DNA from: Bemisia tabaci
Taxonomy: Eukaryota; Arthropoda; Insecta; Hemiptera; Aleyrodidae
Reading direction: 5' to 3'
DNA: 64,000 nucleotides
Assembly: GCF_918797505.1 (NCBI RefSeq)
Contig: NC_092802.1
Location: 10,559,480-10,623,479 of the forward strand
Of this stretch, positions 1 through 11,258 are shown piece after piece; within the stretch, counting starts at the first letter, position 1, and every line of letters begins with the position of its first letter. Under the pieces are notes generated by a model. It did no database searches, was not told where the DNA came from, and worked only from the letters and a program-made list of their open reading frames with translations. The translations under genes and the position numbers were made by a program.

Positions 1-396
1 ATGGACGGCTGGGCAAAGTGCGAATTCAAGCTTTGTGATTCATGTTTTGTCCTCATAATTTCACATAAACACGCGTTTTAAAATAAAAATTACAAGTAAC
101 TCCTTATAAAGACGCTAACGTTTTTTATGCATAAATTCCATATTTCCGCACATGAAAAACAAAAAAATCATGATCTTCTTGACTTAAATCGCACACTTAA
201 CGTTACCGTGACAGTGTTGCCAGATGGTGTTGAGAAATCGGCACTTCTCATGTAAACTCATGTAAAATAGTCGCCTTTCCCCCCACAATTTAGCAATCTT
301 CACGAGGGTACAACGTTTGCTGGATGATGCATCACGGATATTTTTGAGTCCAGTCGCGTTGCACCTCTAGAAACGCAGGTCCTCGACGGTGCCCGG

Positions 397-567
397 CGCA
401 CAGTGGATTGAGCCAATCAGAAAGGTTGGACATGATTTAAAAACTTTAAAACAGCATCGCTTCAATAATATGAAATTTCGATGTTTGAAAGGCAGTTTCA
501 TCGCTTTTCTCGTAAAATTTTCTCGAGAAAGCACCCCTAATAATTAAAATTGTGACGAGATGAACGT
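397..567 (-). repeat. Family R fragment (inverted)
   Basis: Begins with the R terminal sequence (cgcacagtggattgagccaatcag, compare 21197, 34560 and 52586) and continues with a diverged R interior. It is cut off by the T element that starts two bases further on. Confidence 0.5.
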
Positions 568-568
568 A

Positions 569-984
569 CACTGAGAAAAAATTCTCGGCGTTTTTACCAC
601 GGTCCGTTGGTACCTTTACCATCTCACTTTTTTACCAATTATTGGTAATTTTACAAAGACAGACTGGTGAGCTTACCTGAAAACCGTTATTTTTACTGTT
701 TTTTTCAGGTAAGAATACTACTTTTACTGGTAATCAATTCCCGGTAGCTTTGCCACTTTATGTCGGTAATTCTACCACAGTCGAAAAAAAATATTGGCGT
801 TTTTACCAAGGTCCAGTAAAATTACCGAAAAAGTTCAATAATTTTCCCGAGATTTCTCGGTAAAATTACCAATTCCATAAATGGTAATTTTACCAAGAAA
901 AAACGGGGATCAAATAGAGCCCTGAATTCTTGGTAATTGTACCCTTTTCTCAGTAAATACACAGAGATTTTTTTTTTTTCAGTG
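569..984. mobile_element. Family T: CACTG-ended element with GGTAATTTTACC arrays
   Basis: Starts CACTGAGAAAAAATTC and ends in a T-run plus CAGTG. The interior is packed with short direct and inverted copies of a TTTTACC / GGTAA motif, including the palindrome GGTAATTTTACC. No coding potential is seen. The layout resembles the subterminal arrays of CACTA-type transposons; the superfamily is inferred. Confidence 0.55.
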
Positions 985-1432
985 CTTCTCCCAGAGACCC
1001 GTTCCACTGTGCGGCGCCGGAGGGTGGGCGCGGCGGGAGAAAACGAAACCCAGAGACACATCTAAGCGCCACAAATCAATACATATTATTGTTTAATTGA
1101 AATCCTATTGTCGGGAGCGGGGGATAAACAATACGGAGTTATGAATGGAGCCACGAAGCCGTCTCGGAGAGCGGCACGGTAGCCTATTCACCAGTCAACC
1201 TCAACGCGATGAAGACATGCGTCGAGCATTTATGAAACAATAACCGATAAAGAAACCCGATCGGTGATTGATGATGTTCGGAGGCCTCCGATTTTCGTTC
1301 GGTGGTGCCGGATGGCCACTGAAAATAAGAATTTAACCGTGATAAGAAGGAAAGTTGTGGGATATTCCTGGTCAATTTTGAAGCTCTGTTTCGGTTCGGC
1401 GTGCGATTTCTGACACGCCACGATTTTATGTA

Positions 1433-1686
1433 CTGCCGTGCTAAGGAAGAACGCCGTATGAACCTTTGAGAGTTGCCAAATTTCCTTGGATGAAATGCAT
1501 ATTTTTAAGGAAAGCTATGAATATTTTTCCTTTAAATTTTCAGAATCTTCAGATAAAATTGCGAACTAAATTATCTGAGAAATTGGTGGGCAAGTGTTCA
1601 AAATTTTTTTCTGATAATTAGTGATTTGCCAGGGGAAATTTGGCAACGCCTGAAGGCTCATACGGCGTTTTTCCTTAGCACGGCAT
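1433..1686. mobile_element. Family A MITE, complete
   Basis: Left end CTGCCGTGCTAAGGAAGAAC, right end is its inverted copy (last base changed to T). It is flanked by a 4-bp duplication TGTA at 1429-1432 and 1687-1690. The middle is AT-rich and non-coding, with a recurring attttcagaa / ttctgaaat core found in all A copies. Confidence 0.85.
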
Positions 1687-1870
1687 TGTAGCTTCCGTAC
1701 GCAGGCGGTGGATATTCGCTATTTAAGAATCATTTTTCTTGCGAATATATTGAGCTATCAACCATTACACAAGGTGTGACGCAGAGGAAATGATGGAGTT
1801 AAATGAACTGAACTTCGCTCGGGGCAGAGATAATATACTGTAGAGATCCTACAGTGACATCTCCCCTGTA

Positions 1871-2125
1871 CTGCCATGCGAGGGAAAAACGGCGTATGAA
1901 CCTTCCGTCCGTTGCCAAAATTCTATTCATCAGATGAGAATTTTCAGGAAACGTTGCGAATATTTTCCGTCCAACTTTTCAGAAAATTTCCTTCGTAATT
2001 AGATCTATACTTTCTGAAATTTCAAGAGAAAATATTCTTGTATTTATCCTTAAAAATAAACATTCTTTTGGAGGAAATGTGGCAACTCTCGAATGTTCAT
2101 ACGGCGTTTTTCCTTAGCACGGCAG
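1871..2125. mobile_element. Family A MITE, diverged
   Basis: Left end ctgccatgcgagggaaaaac, right end ccttagcacggcag, about 255 bp. The flanks (TGTA and TATT) do not match, so the duplication is decayed or the edges have drifted. Confidence 0.8.
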
Positions 2126-2984
2126 TATTATGTAAAAGTTCCTGTCGGAAATTAACGCTCAGACTTGCCTGGGGGCCATTCATAAAAAAGATAACGCTAA
2201 ATTTTGAATTTTAAGATCCCCACCCGCACTTCCCTTGTAACGCTTTTATGGCGTAAGTCCCTATCCTTGAACACGTTAAAGGTGTAACACTCTCTTCGAC
2301 CCCCCTCTCTCCCCCTCCCACCCACCTCCCCTCCCCATCCCCTTCCCCCCGGAGAAGGTTACGCATTTAATGAGCGGCCCCTGATGACTACTCATGACCA
2401 AAGAGTTCAGCAATTGATCGAGCGATCCTAACCTAATGTACAAAAACTCACCTAGCAAACCTTGTGAAAGTGAGGAATAAGTCTGAGCAAATTCAGGGAA
2501 GCATTCATAGCAGAACTGTCGGATGAGTTACTTACAACTATAGATACACGTCGAAAAATCTTAGCAGCATTGAAAGTCTTAAACGTATTTTTACCGAAAA
2601 TCCTTCAATTCCTGCCTGGTGTAAATGTTGAAAACTCTATCTGTAGGCTGTTTAAAACATAAATACATCATGGATTCCGGAAATATTTTTGGTGAGTATC
2701 ACACGGACTGTTATTCCACAATTATTCTTAATCCATCTAATTTTTTGTCTTCTTTTTTTTCTCGCTCCGTTAATCTGAACTTCGTGAATTGCCCACTAGA
2801 TGACCACTGATCACTGATGGACCAACTCTCTCCCCGGTGACCACCGACGCGCACCGGAAAAAAGCGTTGAAAGTTTAAACTCCGCTTCAACTCCGTAAAC
2901 CTGATAGATAAAGAGCGCACTTAAGTGCCATCGAATCTGGTTGATTTACTAGCGCTCAAATACCCAAACCGAAAGAATATACAA
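2126..2984. other. Unassigned DNA
   Basis: No repeat family or convincing gene was recognised. A C-rich run (2298-2350) and an AT-rich tract around 2640-2760 are the only compositional features. Confidence 0.4.
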
Positions 2985-3110
2985 AAACGCCGTTTGAACA
3001 CCATGACGTTGCCAAATTTCTCTCGATAAAGTAATAGTTTTCTGGAAAATTTTAGCTTTTTTAACGAAACTTTTCAGGGAATTTTACATGCAATTAAATC
3101 CAGGGCTGTG
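2985..3110 (+). mobile_element. Family A left-half remnant
   Basis: The stretch aaaacgccgtttgaacaccatgacgttgccaaatttc is a degraded A left end lacking the CTGCCGTG tip. It fades out by about 3110. Confidence 0.5.
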
Positions 3111-3469
3111 CTGACAGTCGTCCGCTGAATGGCTTCCTTCCGTAAGAAGCTCCGTGTGCAGTTTACATTGTCATTAGGGGATTTTCAAAGAGATCATTAT
3201 CGTAGCATCATAGAAAGGATAACTTTTATAAAATCTCAAGTAGTATTGAGTATTTTAGAAAGTCTCAACTTTCAGTTCGTGTTACTGAACGTTCGGTTCG
3301 TACTCCTGAGCTTATGAGGTTAGAGGAACTATGAAAGAAGTTCGGAATATATGAACAAAACGTTCGGTTCCATGAATAAAAAAATCGGTAATATTCTAAA
3401 GGGTGAAAATACACTGATTTTTACAATAACTTAAAACAAGGATGTTGATATTTTGTAAAAATCAACGCA

Positions 3470-3655
3470 ACAACGTTGAATTTTAATGAAAATTATTGCG
3501 TAAATGTTGAATTTCCTAGAAAATTACTGCCTAGGCGTTGAATTTTTAAAAAGATAACAGTGAAAGTATTAAATTTTTTAGAAACTTACTGCGATCGCAA
3601 AAAATTCCTAAAAAATTAATGCGAATTAAAAAATTTAAGAAACGACGTTCCCTTG
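3470..3655 (+). repeat. Degenerate short tandem repeat
   Basis: About four or five loose copies of a 45-50 bp unit containing ttgaattttt..agaaaattactgcg follow each other. Spacing and sequence vary; no ORF logic is apparent. Confidence 0.5.
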
Positions 3656-3768
3656 CTCCTTCCAATTTTAAGCAAAATTATTCACGATTTTTCTCAAAAT
3701 TAAATATTTCATCCGAGGAAATCTGGCAACATTCGAATGCTCTTGCGGTGTTCTTCCCAAGCACGGCG
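3656..3768 (+). mobile_element. Family A right-half remnant
   Basis: Carries gaggaaatctggcaacattcgaatg and ends ccaagcacggcg, the typical A right end. The left half is missing, replaced by the tandem repeat. Confidence 0.6.
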
Positions 3769-3988
3769 ATCATTACATCCAGTCCATTCATCCGATTGAT
3801 CTGGATGCGAGTGAGGCAGCCGAGCTTCAGAATGGATTATATTTGTCCCGGCGATGGCGCTAATTAATAAACATTCTTAGTGCTTGGCCCCCTCCCGGGG
3901 GCGGGGGGGGGGGGGTGCTTCTTCGGCTTGTTTAACTTTCTACTTCATTCCGTATTGCTTATTCACGGGTCATGGATTATGATCGGAG

Positions 3989-4152
3989 CAGTGGCGTGGC
4001 GTGAATTGCGATGTATCGATTGTTCTGCCATTTAAACCTATGGTAAAGAATCGATTATTAAGGTGTTCGCTGCGAACACCCTGTTAATCGATCCTTTCCA
4101 TAGGTTTAAATGGCATAACAATCGATATATCGCAATTCACGCCACGCCACTG
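3989..4152. mobile_element. PAL1: 164-bp palindromic element with 18-bp target duplication
   Basis: The element is almost a full-length palindrome: it starts CAGTGGCGTGGCGTGAATTG and ends with the exact inverse, with a short centre at the ggtgttcg/cgaacacc hairpin. It is flanked by an identical 18-mer, catggattatgatcggag, at 3971-3988 and 4153-4170. A second copy of the same length lies at 20482-20645. Confidence 0.8.
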
Positions 4153-4284
4153 CATGGATTATGATCGGAGTCGCGGCGGCGAGTCCGAGCAGATGTCAAC
4201 AACGACTACCGTCGGTTCCTGAATAACGATGAGTGCTTTGTGCATACCGGTCCACAAGCGAATTACTAAATAGACGGCGCCGCC

Positions 4285-5011
4285 CGCGCGGTAGCGATTT
4301 CGCAAGTTGGCAACATTGTGTTTCCTTCATTTGGATCCATTAAAAATATCGATTTTTGGTGAACAAGGCTGCCGTGATAGCGAAGAGAGCCGTAAGTGCA
4401 AAATTTTCGTAATCGAGTTTTCTTCAAAATTCGTCTAAACTCTTTTAGATGAAATTACTGAGACAGCTAAAACAGCAAAATCCATCCTAATTTAATGAAA
4501 ACGAGACGTATGAAAAAGCCGTAAGTGCACAAAAAATGACATAGTTTTTTTCAAGACAGCCGTAAGTGCATGAGATCCAATGAATACAGTGCTTTCAAGA
4601 GGAATGCCGCCCTCATCTGCCGATTTCTAACCTGAAAATGTGTTTGTTGCGTGTCGAACACGCTACCACAAAAGCACGCAGAAGATAGCACTTACGGCTG
4701 TCTTCCCAAGTACTAACCTAACATGAAACTGAATTTTACCTTTTTCATGTACTTTAAAATAAAATCGGTCGAGTTTTAATCCTCCAAATGATTTCTAAGA
4801 GTCTATCGAATGTTTGGTTGCGATTTGACAAAGAACGGAGGTTTCTTTTAATAAAATGTTCCACTCAGAAGCTTCAAGGCCCATTTTCTCAAAACTTCAT
4901 TTTTGCACTTACGGCTCTCTTCGCTATCACGGCAGAAGGTGCCTCACAAAGAATCGATTGTTTACGTGCATTTAAATGGAGAAATAACGATGTTGCCAAT
5001 TGGACGGCGTA
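4285..5011. mobile_element. Family D element, split by an F insertion
   Basis: Outer parts (4285-4368 and 4936-5011) form an inverted-repeat element with ends reading gcgatttcgcaagttggcaac and gttgccaattggacggcg; the interior carries the aatcgattgttt motif shared with 40122, 61073 and 63800. The F insertion separates the halves. Confidence 0.65.
4369..4935. mobile_element. Family F MITE, complete, nested in D
   Basis: About 567 bp with inverted ends starting CTGCCGTGATAGCGAAGAGA. A 4-bp duplication AAGG flanks it (4365-4368, 4936-4939), and the uninterrupted D copy at 40122 supplies the empty site. The ORF-like 4788-5012 and 4889-5086 readings cross the F/D junction and are not genes. Confidence 0.85.
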
Positions 5012-5264
5012 ACCAGAAGAAGCCTTATTGCAATTCGCGTTGCCTGATTTCCTCCTGAGTTTGGCTTTTTTTTTATGAAAAACCATTGAACCAGGTCTTC
5101 ATTGTAATAGTTTGGTTTCGATTCTTTACAGCTGATGCGAAATCAAGGTCTCAATGGAGATGTCATGCGCCCGTATGGATTAATAAATTTGGAGACTTTA
5201 ACGCAAAGATAGAAAAGGATGACAAACTTCATTTTGCAAGAAAGATCTTCTATTTCTGGCTAAT

Positions 5265-5340
5265 TTTAGGAACGACATATGAGCCATTAGTTTCCTTAGA
5301 GGGTAGGTGCTTTTGCACCTGAACGAGCCAGAGCTGGTGG
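5265..5340 (+). repeat. Family P fragment
   Basis: Contains acgacatatgagccattagtttcc, matching the centre of the P elements at 13721 and 32531. No ends are preserved. Confidence 0.35.
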
Positions 5341-5770
5341 TTAGGATATTAGGATGACACGTTTTTTCACCCTTTTCGAAATTAAAAATAACGGATAATT
5401 TCAAATCCGTGCTCCCATTGTCGTGATGAAGGATCTTCTTTCGGATTTTAAAAATATTGATACGAGCACATGAGCGAGTCAACGCGGAAAAAAATTGAAT
5501 GTTCCTTTGGCATTTAAAGTGTTTAAAAAGTTGCGATAAGGATTAATGCTGATTTTAAAATAAAAATAAATACTCCATTAACTAAGTCTACGGTTAAATG
5601 AACAAATTCAATGTTGGGTGAGCATTTTTTAAATATAAAATTGTCAGTAGGTACTCGTCGAAAAATTTTTAAATGCTGAGTCAACATTCAATTTTTTTCC
5701 ATGAAGGGTTCCACTGGGAACATGTAAGTGCTATTACTAAGATCCCTTTACCTGTGAACGGTCTCTGTAA

Positions 5771-6145
5771 GTACCTGTATATAGCGAGAGTATAGACAGA
5801 TGTGAAACTCCGAAAATCCATCAGGCCTTCACCGATGCCTCGCGAATAAGTTAGGGCCCAGAAATGCAGCCAACCTATATGAATTTCAATTATCCAGAGC
5901 GATTTGTTAATACTATTGTTACGAACCATCGTTTATAAAGCAGTATGTGACTTAGTTTTTGCATAAATTTACTCATATTTGTGAAAGAACGCTCATTTAT
6001 GTACTTTCTCAGCATACTTGTTGAGAATGGGAATCTACAGACGGCAGTGAAATTTTGTGCGTTAGAAGTTGGTTAGAAGGGTGGCTGCAATTTTGGGCCT
6101 AAGCCTCATGAAGCGATCTGTCCATACTCTCGCTATACAGGTACT
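5771..6145. repeat. Inverted-repeat element
   Basis: Left arm gtacctgtatatagcgagag pairs with ctctcgctatacaggtac at the right, and inner blocks (aggccttcaccgatgcctcg / gaggcttaggccca) also pair imperfectly. About 375 bp, no coding capacity. Confidence 0.6.
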
Positions 6146-6529
6146 CGAGTCTCATATGTATGTCCGCAACACATAGTATCACTGTCTCAGTAATGACGTT
6201 AATTAGTCAACCTAAACTCGTGATAATTTTCCCTTTTCCGCTCCGCGCCGCGTCGCGTCCTCAACTCCTCGCGTCGCTGCAGTTCCGATGCGCTTCAATC
6301 CCGGTCCGATTCCAGATCCGTCACACACGGATTAACCCACTCCTTCCGCCCCTTCCCTTCTCTCTCACCCCCCCCCCTCTCCCGGGAACCCGAAGAAGCT
6401 CACGCGCCTACTATGCAACGGCGTGGCGCTAATAATTCATTAATTGCCCGCTGGACTTTTTCTCACCCCCCGTTGCCAGCTTATGAGGATTCTACGGTGG
6501 AATCTCGATTATCCAATACTCGATCATCT

Positions 6530-6763
6530 CACTGGAAAAAAAACACATTGGATCTAGAGTCCAGATTCTTGAAAACATTGACAAGAAAAAGGACTCTTGA
6601 TTCCAGCAGATTTAAGCTTAAATCAAAAGGAAATCCGCTCAAATTAAGAGGAATGGTTCTTGATTTAAGCTTAAATCTGATTGAATCAAGAGTGTTTTTT
6701 CTTGTCCATGTTTTTAAGAGTCTGGACTCTAGATCCAATGTGTTTTTTTTTTTTTTTTCACTG
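6530..6763. mobile_element. Family B foldback MITE
   Basis: Starts CACTGGAAAAAAAACACATT, then ggatctagagtccagactctt; the second half is the near-complete inverse. The right tip reads cactg instead of ccagtg. Apparent proteins here (LESRLLKT.., LDSIGF..) are translations of the repeat. Confidence 0.8.
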
Positions 6764-7009
6764 CGATACTTCTATTATGCGACACGATTGTTTTTCCGCC
6801 GAGACGTGGTATTTCCGGGCACGAAACGACGGAAACTGAGGGCAAAAATTGAATTTGTAGTTTTTTTTCTAATTAAACGGCTATGCTTTAAACATACGAT
6901 AGCAAATTGGCCACGCTTGTGCACACTGGATATGAACAGAAGCAGAAATGACATTTTTCAGTATTCAAGGGAAGGGTGTAGCAGCCCCAAACCAGAGAAG
7001 GTCAAAAAT

Positions 7010-7316
7010 ATATTTCGTTGTCCTCTTTGTCCTTTGCTTCTCTTTCTCAACTTTTGCACCCTCTTCTCCTTCTTCTGCTTCTTTTTTCTTCTTCTCCTTC
7101 TTTTTGCTTCTTCTTTCTCTCTCTCTTTTGCTCGTCTGCCTCTTCTTCATCTTCATCTTCATATTATTCGTCCTCTATTTTTCCTATCTCCTTTTATTCT
7201 CTTCTCCTACTCGTCCTTCCTTTCCTCGTATTCTTTCACTTTTATTTCGTTTCTTACCTCTTCCTCTGCTTCCGGTTCTTTCTCCCTCTCTCCCGCTTCA
7301 TTTTCTATGTTTTATG
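7010..7316 (+). repeat. Pyrimidine-rich low-complexity tract
   Basis: Roughly 300 bases of CTT/TCT-rich sequence between two B elements. The long Ser/Leu/Phe-rich readings here are artefacts of composition. Confidence 0.75.
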
Positions 7317-7548
7317 AGGAAAAAAAGCACATTGGATCTAGAGTCCAGACTTTTAAAAACATCGACAAAAAAACAAATACTCTTGATTCAATCGGATTTT
7401 TGCTTAAATCAAGAACCAAGCCTCTTAATTTGAAGCGGATTTCCTTTTGATTATAAGCAAAAAATCTGATTGAATCAAGAGTATTTTATTCTATGTCAAT
7501 GTTTTCAAGAGTCTGGACTCTAGATCCAATGTGTTTTTTTTGCCAGTG
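7317..7548. mobile_element. Family B foldback MITE
   Basis: Left tip decayed (aggaaaaaaagcacattgg), right end intact (ttttttgccagtg). Internal blocks match the other B copies in inverted orientation. Confidence 0.75.
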
Positions 7549-8139
7549 TTCAATGTTTTAGCGTATATTTTTATGTATGAGCCAAAAATAGTAGTGCCTC
7601 AATTCATTGCAAAATGTAGTCCAAATGTCCAAGCCTCCTAATAATATCCCGAGTGAGTGCTAACCGCCCAACATGGCGTCGGCAACACGGCGAACGAGCA
7701 AGTCGGAGCGGTGAGCGCGGTGGTCTCAAATTTGTGAGCATCGCGGCATCCATCGCAGCGGTTCCGTATTCACTTTGCGAGCTTGTGAGCTTCCTCTCGG
7801 CTTACGCAACCGAATTTTCAAACGTAATCCGACTGTCCTCATTATTTCAGAACTTTTCCTTTTCATGCCGCCGCCACCGCAGCAGCAGCAGCTTCCGACA
7901 CGGCGAGGAGGGCCCCTTGCCGCCGGCGACGCTAATTAAATGTGGGTCAGACGCCCGAGTTGCCGACGAGCATAATTCATTGACCCCTGGCCCACGGGCC
8001 CACGGGCCCCCGGCACGCATGTCCAAGAATAGGCCGGGAGGATTCTGCATTCTGCTCATAAATGTGTCCACCATGGAGCCCTTTTGAACGATTTTACCTT
8101 TGGTATTCCTAGTTTTTCTAGCTTTTCCCTCTATCCGAA

Positions 8140-8852
8140 TTTTATACCTCATAGGCCTTACCTTACTTTTTGACGTAGTCTCCACATCTTTTTTGACATT
8201 TCTGGTATCATTACAGCAGCTTCTTGATGCCTTCCGCGTAGAAGCTTTCGCCTTGACTCCAAAACCAGTCATTGACAGCGATCTGCACTTCCAAATCAGT
8301 TGCTTTGCGTAGGGAAATTTTCCCACAATCCTTCAAACTCTCTTACTTTAGCTTCATGTGACTTTCATTTGTTTCCGAGCGGAAAAACTTCCACGATGGA
8401 AGCGATTTTCAACCGATTCAGAGGTACAGATAGCTGTCAAGGACTGGTTTCAGAGTTAAAGCGAAAGCTTCTATACGCGGAGGGCATTAAGAAGCTGCTG
8501 TAATGATATCAGAAATGTCAAAAAAGATGTGGAGACTACGTCAAAAAGTAAGTTAAGGCCTACTCAATGAAAACTTTAAAATTCCTTGTTGATGTGATGT
8601 ATAGAGGCGATAACCCGAGTCTTCAATAATCGACTCTCCGTGCATCCTGACCCCGGAGGTGGGCACGCGGTGACAGGAGGTTGTCTCAGTAAAATTAAGT
8701 TTACTCGCGAATCCTTTGACCAATTTTCATAAACTTGAGCTTTTTTTAAAGCTTAAAGTATGCCTGATATGTGCTTTTTTACCGATTTGATTTATCTCTT
8801 TTCGCTCGGAAGATACAAGGTAGGGAACCTTACTTTTTGGATAACCCTCGTA
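8140..8852. mobile_element. H1: mariner-derived foldback element
   Basis: The right end is the mariner-type inverted terminus (rc tacgagggttatccaaaaag). The left end is degraded. The left arm (about 8150-8310) is an inverted copy of the transposase 3' end found at about 8420-8570, so two copies of one gene end face each other. Same architecture as 21842-22745. Confidence 0.75.
8318..8551 (+). pseudogene. Mariner/Tc1-type transposase C-terminal remnant
   Basis: Mariner transposases cut and paste DNA using a DD34D catalytic domain. This remnant reads SHNPSNSLTLASCDFHLF, a decayed form of the family's NPPYSPDLAPCDFHLFP block that surrounds the third catalytic Asp (the expected D is still visible in ASCDF), then a degraded stretch, then YAEGIKKLL, two adjacent stop codons (TAA TGA), and YQKCQKRCGDYVKK before a terminal TAA, which matches the usual C-terminus. 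The N-terminal DNA-binding domain and first two catalytic residues are absent. It cannot be functional. The same two stops occur in the second copy at 22.4-22.5 kb, so both descend from one already dead gene. Confidence 0.75.
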
Positions 8853-9189
8853 TCTAATGGATGAAATAAAAAATCCTATCCTAACATGTAAAGTTTTAGG
8901 TCATCAGTGATTTTGGAGCTACGAATATAGGGATTTTAATAGCTTTGAATTTGATTCATATATGGTTTTTAATCTGATGCGGCGACTAGAAGTTGACAAT
9001 TGTTTTGTTATTCCCCTTGGCCTGAAGGTGCGACTTCTAGTTTTATCTGTAGATGTTCTTCATTCTTGAACTGTTCCTGCATTTGGTGTAAAAGTTGATT
9101 CTGTTCCGGGTCGGTTAAATCAGTTAAATTTTACAGTTAATCGCTTGGGCGTTTATTTTGGACGATGTTCAGAATGCCGGTCGATTTTT

Positions 9190-9440
9190 GAAAATGTTAG
9201 ACAAGGCTATAGACAAAGAAGACGAAAGGGATATGGAGGGATCCTATTCTGCCGTGCTAAGGAAGAACGCCGTATGAACATTCGAGAGTTGCCAAATTTC
9301 CCTCAATAAAATGTTTATTTTTGAGGAAAGTTATGAATATTCTTCATTGAAATTTTCAGGAGCTCTGGCGACGCCTGGAGATTCATAGGGTGTTTTTCCT
9401 TAGCACAACAGTATTGGTGGAAGATTAACGGAGCGAGAGA
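9190..9440. repeat. Family BB element interrupted by A
   Basis: Sequence tagacaaagaagacgaaagg...ggagggatcctatt before the A insertion resumes as tattggtggaag after it. The uninterrupted equivalent (ccaatagaatccctccatatcc, inverse) is at about 30130. Confidence 0.6.
9249..9411. mobile_element. Family A MITE with internal deletion
   Basis: Both ends intact (ctgccgtgctaaggaagaac; ccttagcacaacag) but only 163 bp long, so about 90 bp of the middle is missing. TATT duplicates flank it at 9245-9248 and 9412-9415. Confidence 0.85.
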
Positions 9441-11258
9441 AAAAAGGAAGAAAAAAAATAGATGGGTTAAGAATAATTGTGGAGTAACGGTCCGTCTGAC
9501 TGTCAAATATTTGCATCCAGGCCGTACAGTGAATCACCGATCCGTCAGAAAGGTGCACAATCAAGGAAGTTTGTGGTAAAGAGGTTTATACAGCGGAGAA
9601 TCTAGTTTTTAGAACCCTGCACCGAAAAGACCCGACACCATTCCTCCGAGAATTTTGACTACGTTTTTAAAACCGAAGCCATAGTTCACTTATTGCCTTA
9701 AAGCAGAACTTACGAGAAATTACAAGTATGTAAGGATCTGCATGCCAATTCGCCGGAATTTCGCATCTACCTATCGGTGCTACTATCTCAGTTTCGTCAA
9801 AAAATAACCTTGTGCCCTTCTGATCCTCATAACAACAAACATTAAGATCATTAAAAGCACCATTGGTTGAAATTCAACCGAACTTTGGTCGGTCGCAAAG
9901 TATTTAATACCCTTTACGGGTGGTAATGTATTAACCAATTTGGTGCCTACGTGGCTACTTTTGAGATCCTGCAGTACAAACCTCCTGAAGTTTAAAGGAC
10001 TCGAAAAAATCGATCTAGTGATCATACCTATAAAGGAGTAGGTTCAATGCAATTTTGTAGAGGTCGGTTAGGTTCCATCCGCACCCTCTCAGGACTGGAC
10101 ACTAATCCAAGCAACATTCACCATTGGTTCACTTATATCGGAATGAAAGGAAGTTCAAAATCCTAAATGATTATTCACTCTTGGATGTCATGTTGAGGTT
10201 GCAAACAGCTTTCAAAGCGAATGAATAATCACCTCTCTCAGACAGGTTCCTTCTTTTCCCTTCGGTCAATAAAATAATGAAATAATAAATAAACAAACAA
10301 AATTAATATCCGATTCCAGCAGTTTGCTTAATCGAACCACTCCTCGTTATCTTGAAGTTGTCTCGCCCAAAGACATGCAAATTATTTGTATTTATGAAAT
10401 TATTTTGACAGGCATGAATGCTCAATTTGTCAGCTTAATACTCCAAAATAAAGTGAAGCTTTTACTGTTGACATAGAAGTTTCAATTATTTCAAGAAGTA
10501 CAGAGTGGTTTATCTAGGTGAGGATATCAATTGCGAGAATTCTTTGATCTACAACGGAACACGGAAACTCAGTTTCAACCGTGGACCAAATGTAATATAA
10601 TTTCCTCGTGAAGCATCACAAAAAGCAGCATTAAACTTTGAAAAAAGGCAACCATGCATACTTTTACTTTGAGAAGATATGATTGTGACTTAATTGCTTT
10701 AAATACACTCATAGCTTGAAAAAAAGACTGAATATACGGGGCACAAATTTCGCTTGTAAAAATGTTGAGGAAATAAATGCATTCTTTCAAACACATTAAG
10801 ATGCTTTATTTGCCTCGCAACTCACAGAGAATGCGATTGATTCCTGATGATTGGAAATCCAACGTGATAGTGCTGTCATTATTGGAAGTGAATAATAAAG
10901 GTTTTATTGGTGCAGTGTTGAGACTTTGTTCGCCGACTGAGAACTCCTAAAACTCTTCAGTTCAAAGAGTCACATCGCATACTTCATTCTGTTCTCTACT
11001 TTCTCTCATCTTTTCCTCATTTTTCCCTTTAATATGATGAGTCATGGAAAAAGAGGCTAAATTTGAAGAGAAGGAAAAAAGGAAAAGAAAGAGAGAGAAA
11101 AATAAAAAAGGAATAAAAAGGAGAACATTCAAAAAAGTAAATGAAGACGAAAAAGACGAAACAGACAAAAAAACAGAGGAAGAAGAAAACCAGACGGAGG
11201 ATAGTAGAAACAAATTATTAGATAAAAGTAGGTACATATCCGTTTTCAGTTTCGGTTT
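9441..11258. other. Mostly unassigned DNA
   Basis: No family from the rest of the window was recognised. Minus-strand frames at 9783-10025 (80 aa with one hydrophobic stretch) and 10575-10796 (73 aa) have ordinary composition but no motif, splice signals or poly(A) signal I would defend. A lysine/glutamate-coding AAG/GAA-rich stretch covers 11044-11220. Confidence 0.4.

Noticed and set aside
6413..7450. 345-codon plus-strand ORF, the longest without N
   Set aside because: It consists of two B elements and a pyrimidine-rich tract read through; LESR/LDSI peptides recur at every B copy in several frames.
9783..10025. 80-codon minus ORF with a hydrophobic segment
   Set aside because: No motif, no acceptor or poly(A) signal in position, single occurrence; cannot be told from chance.
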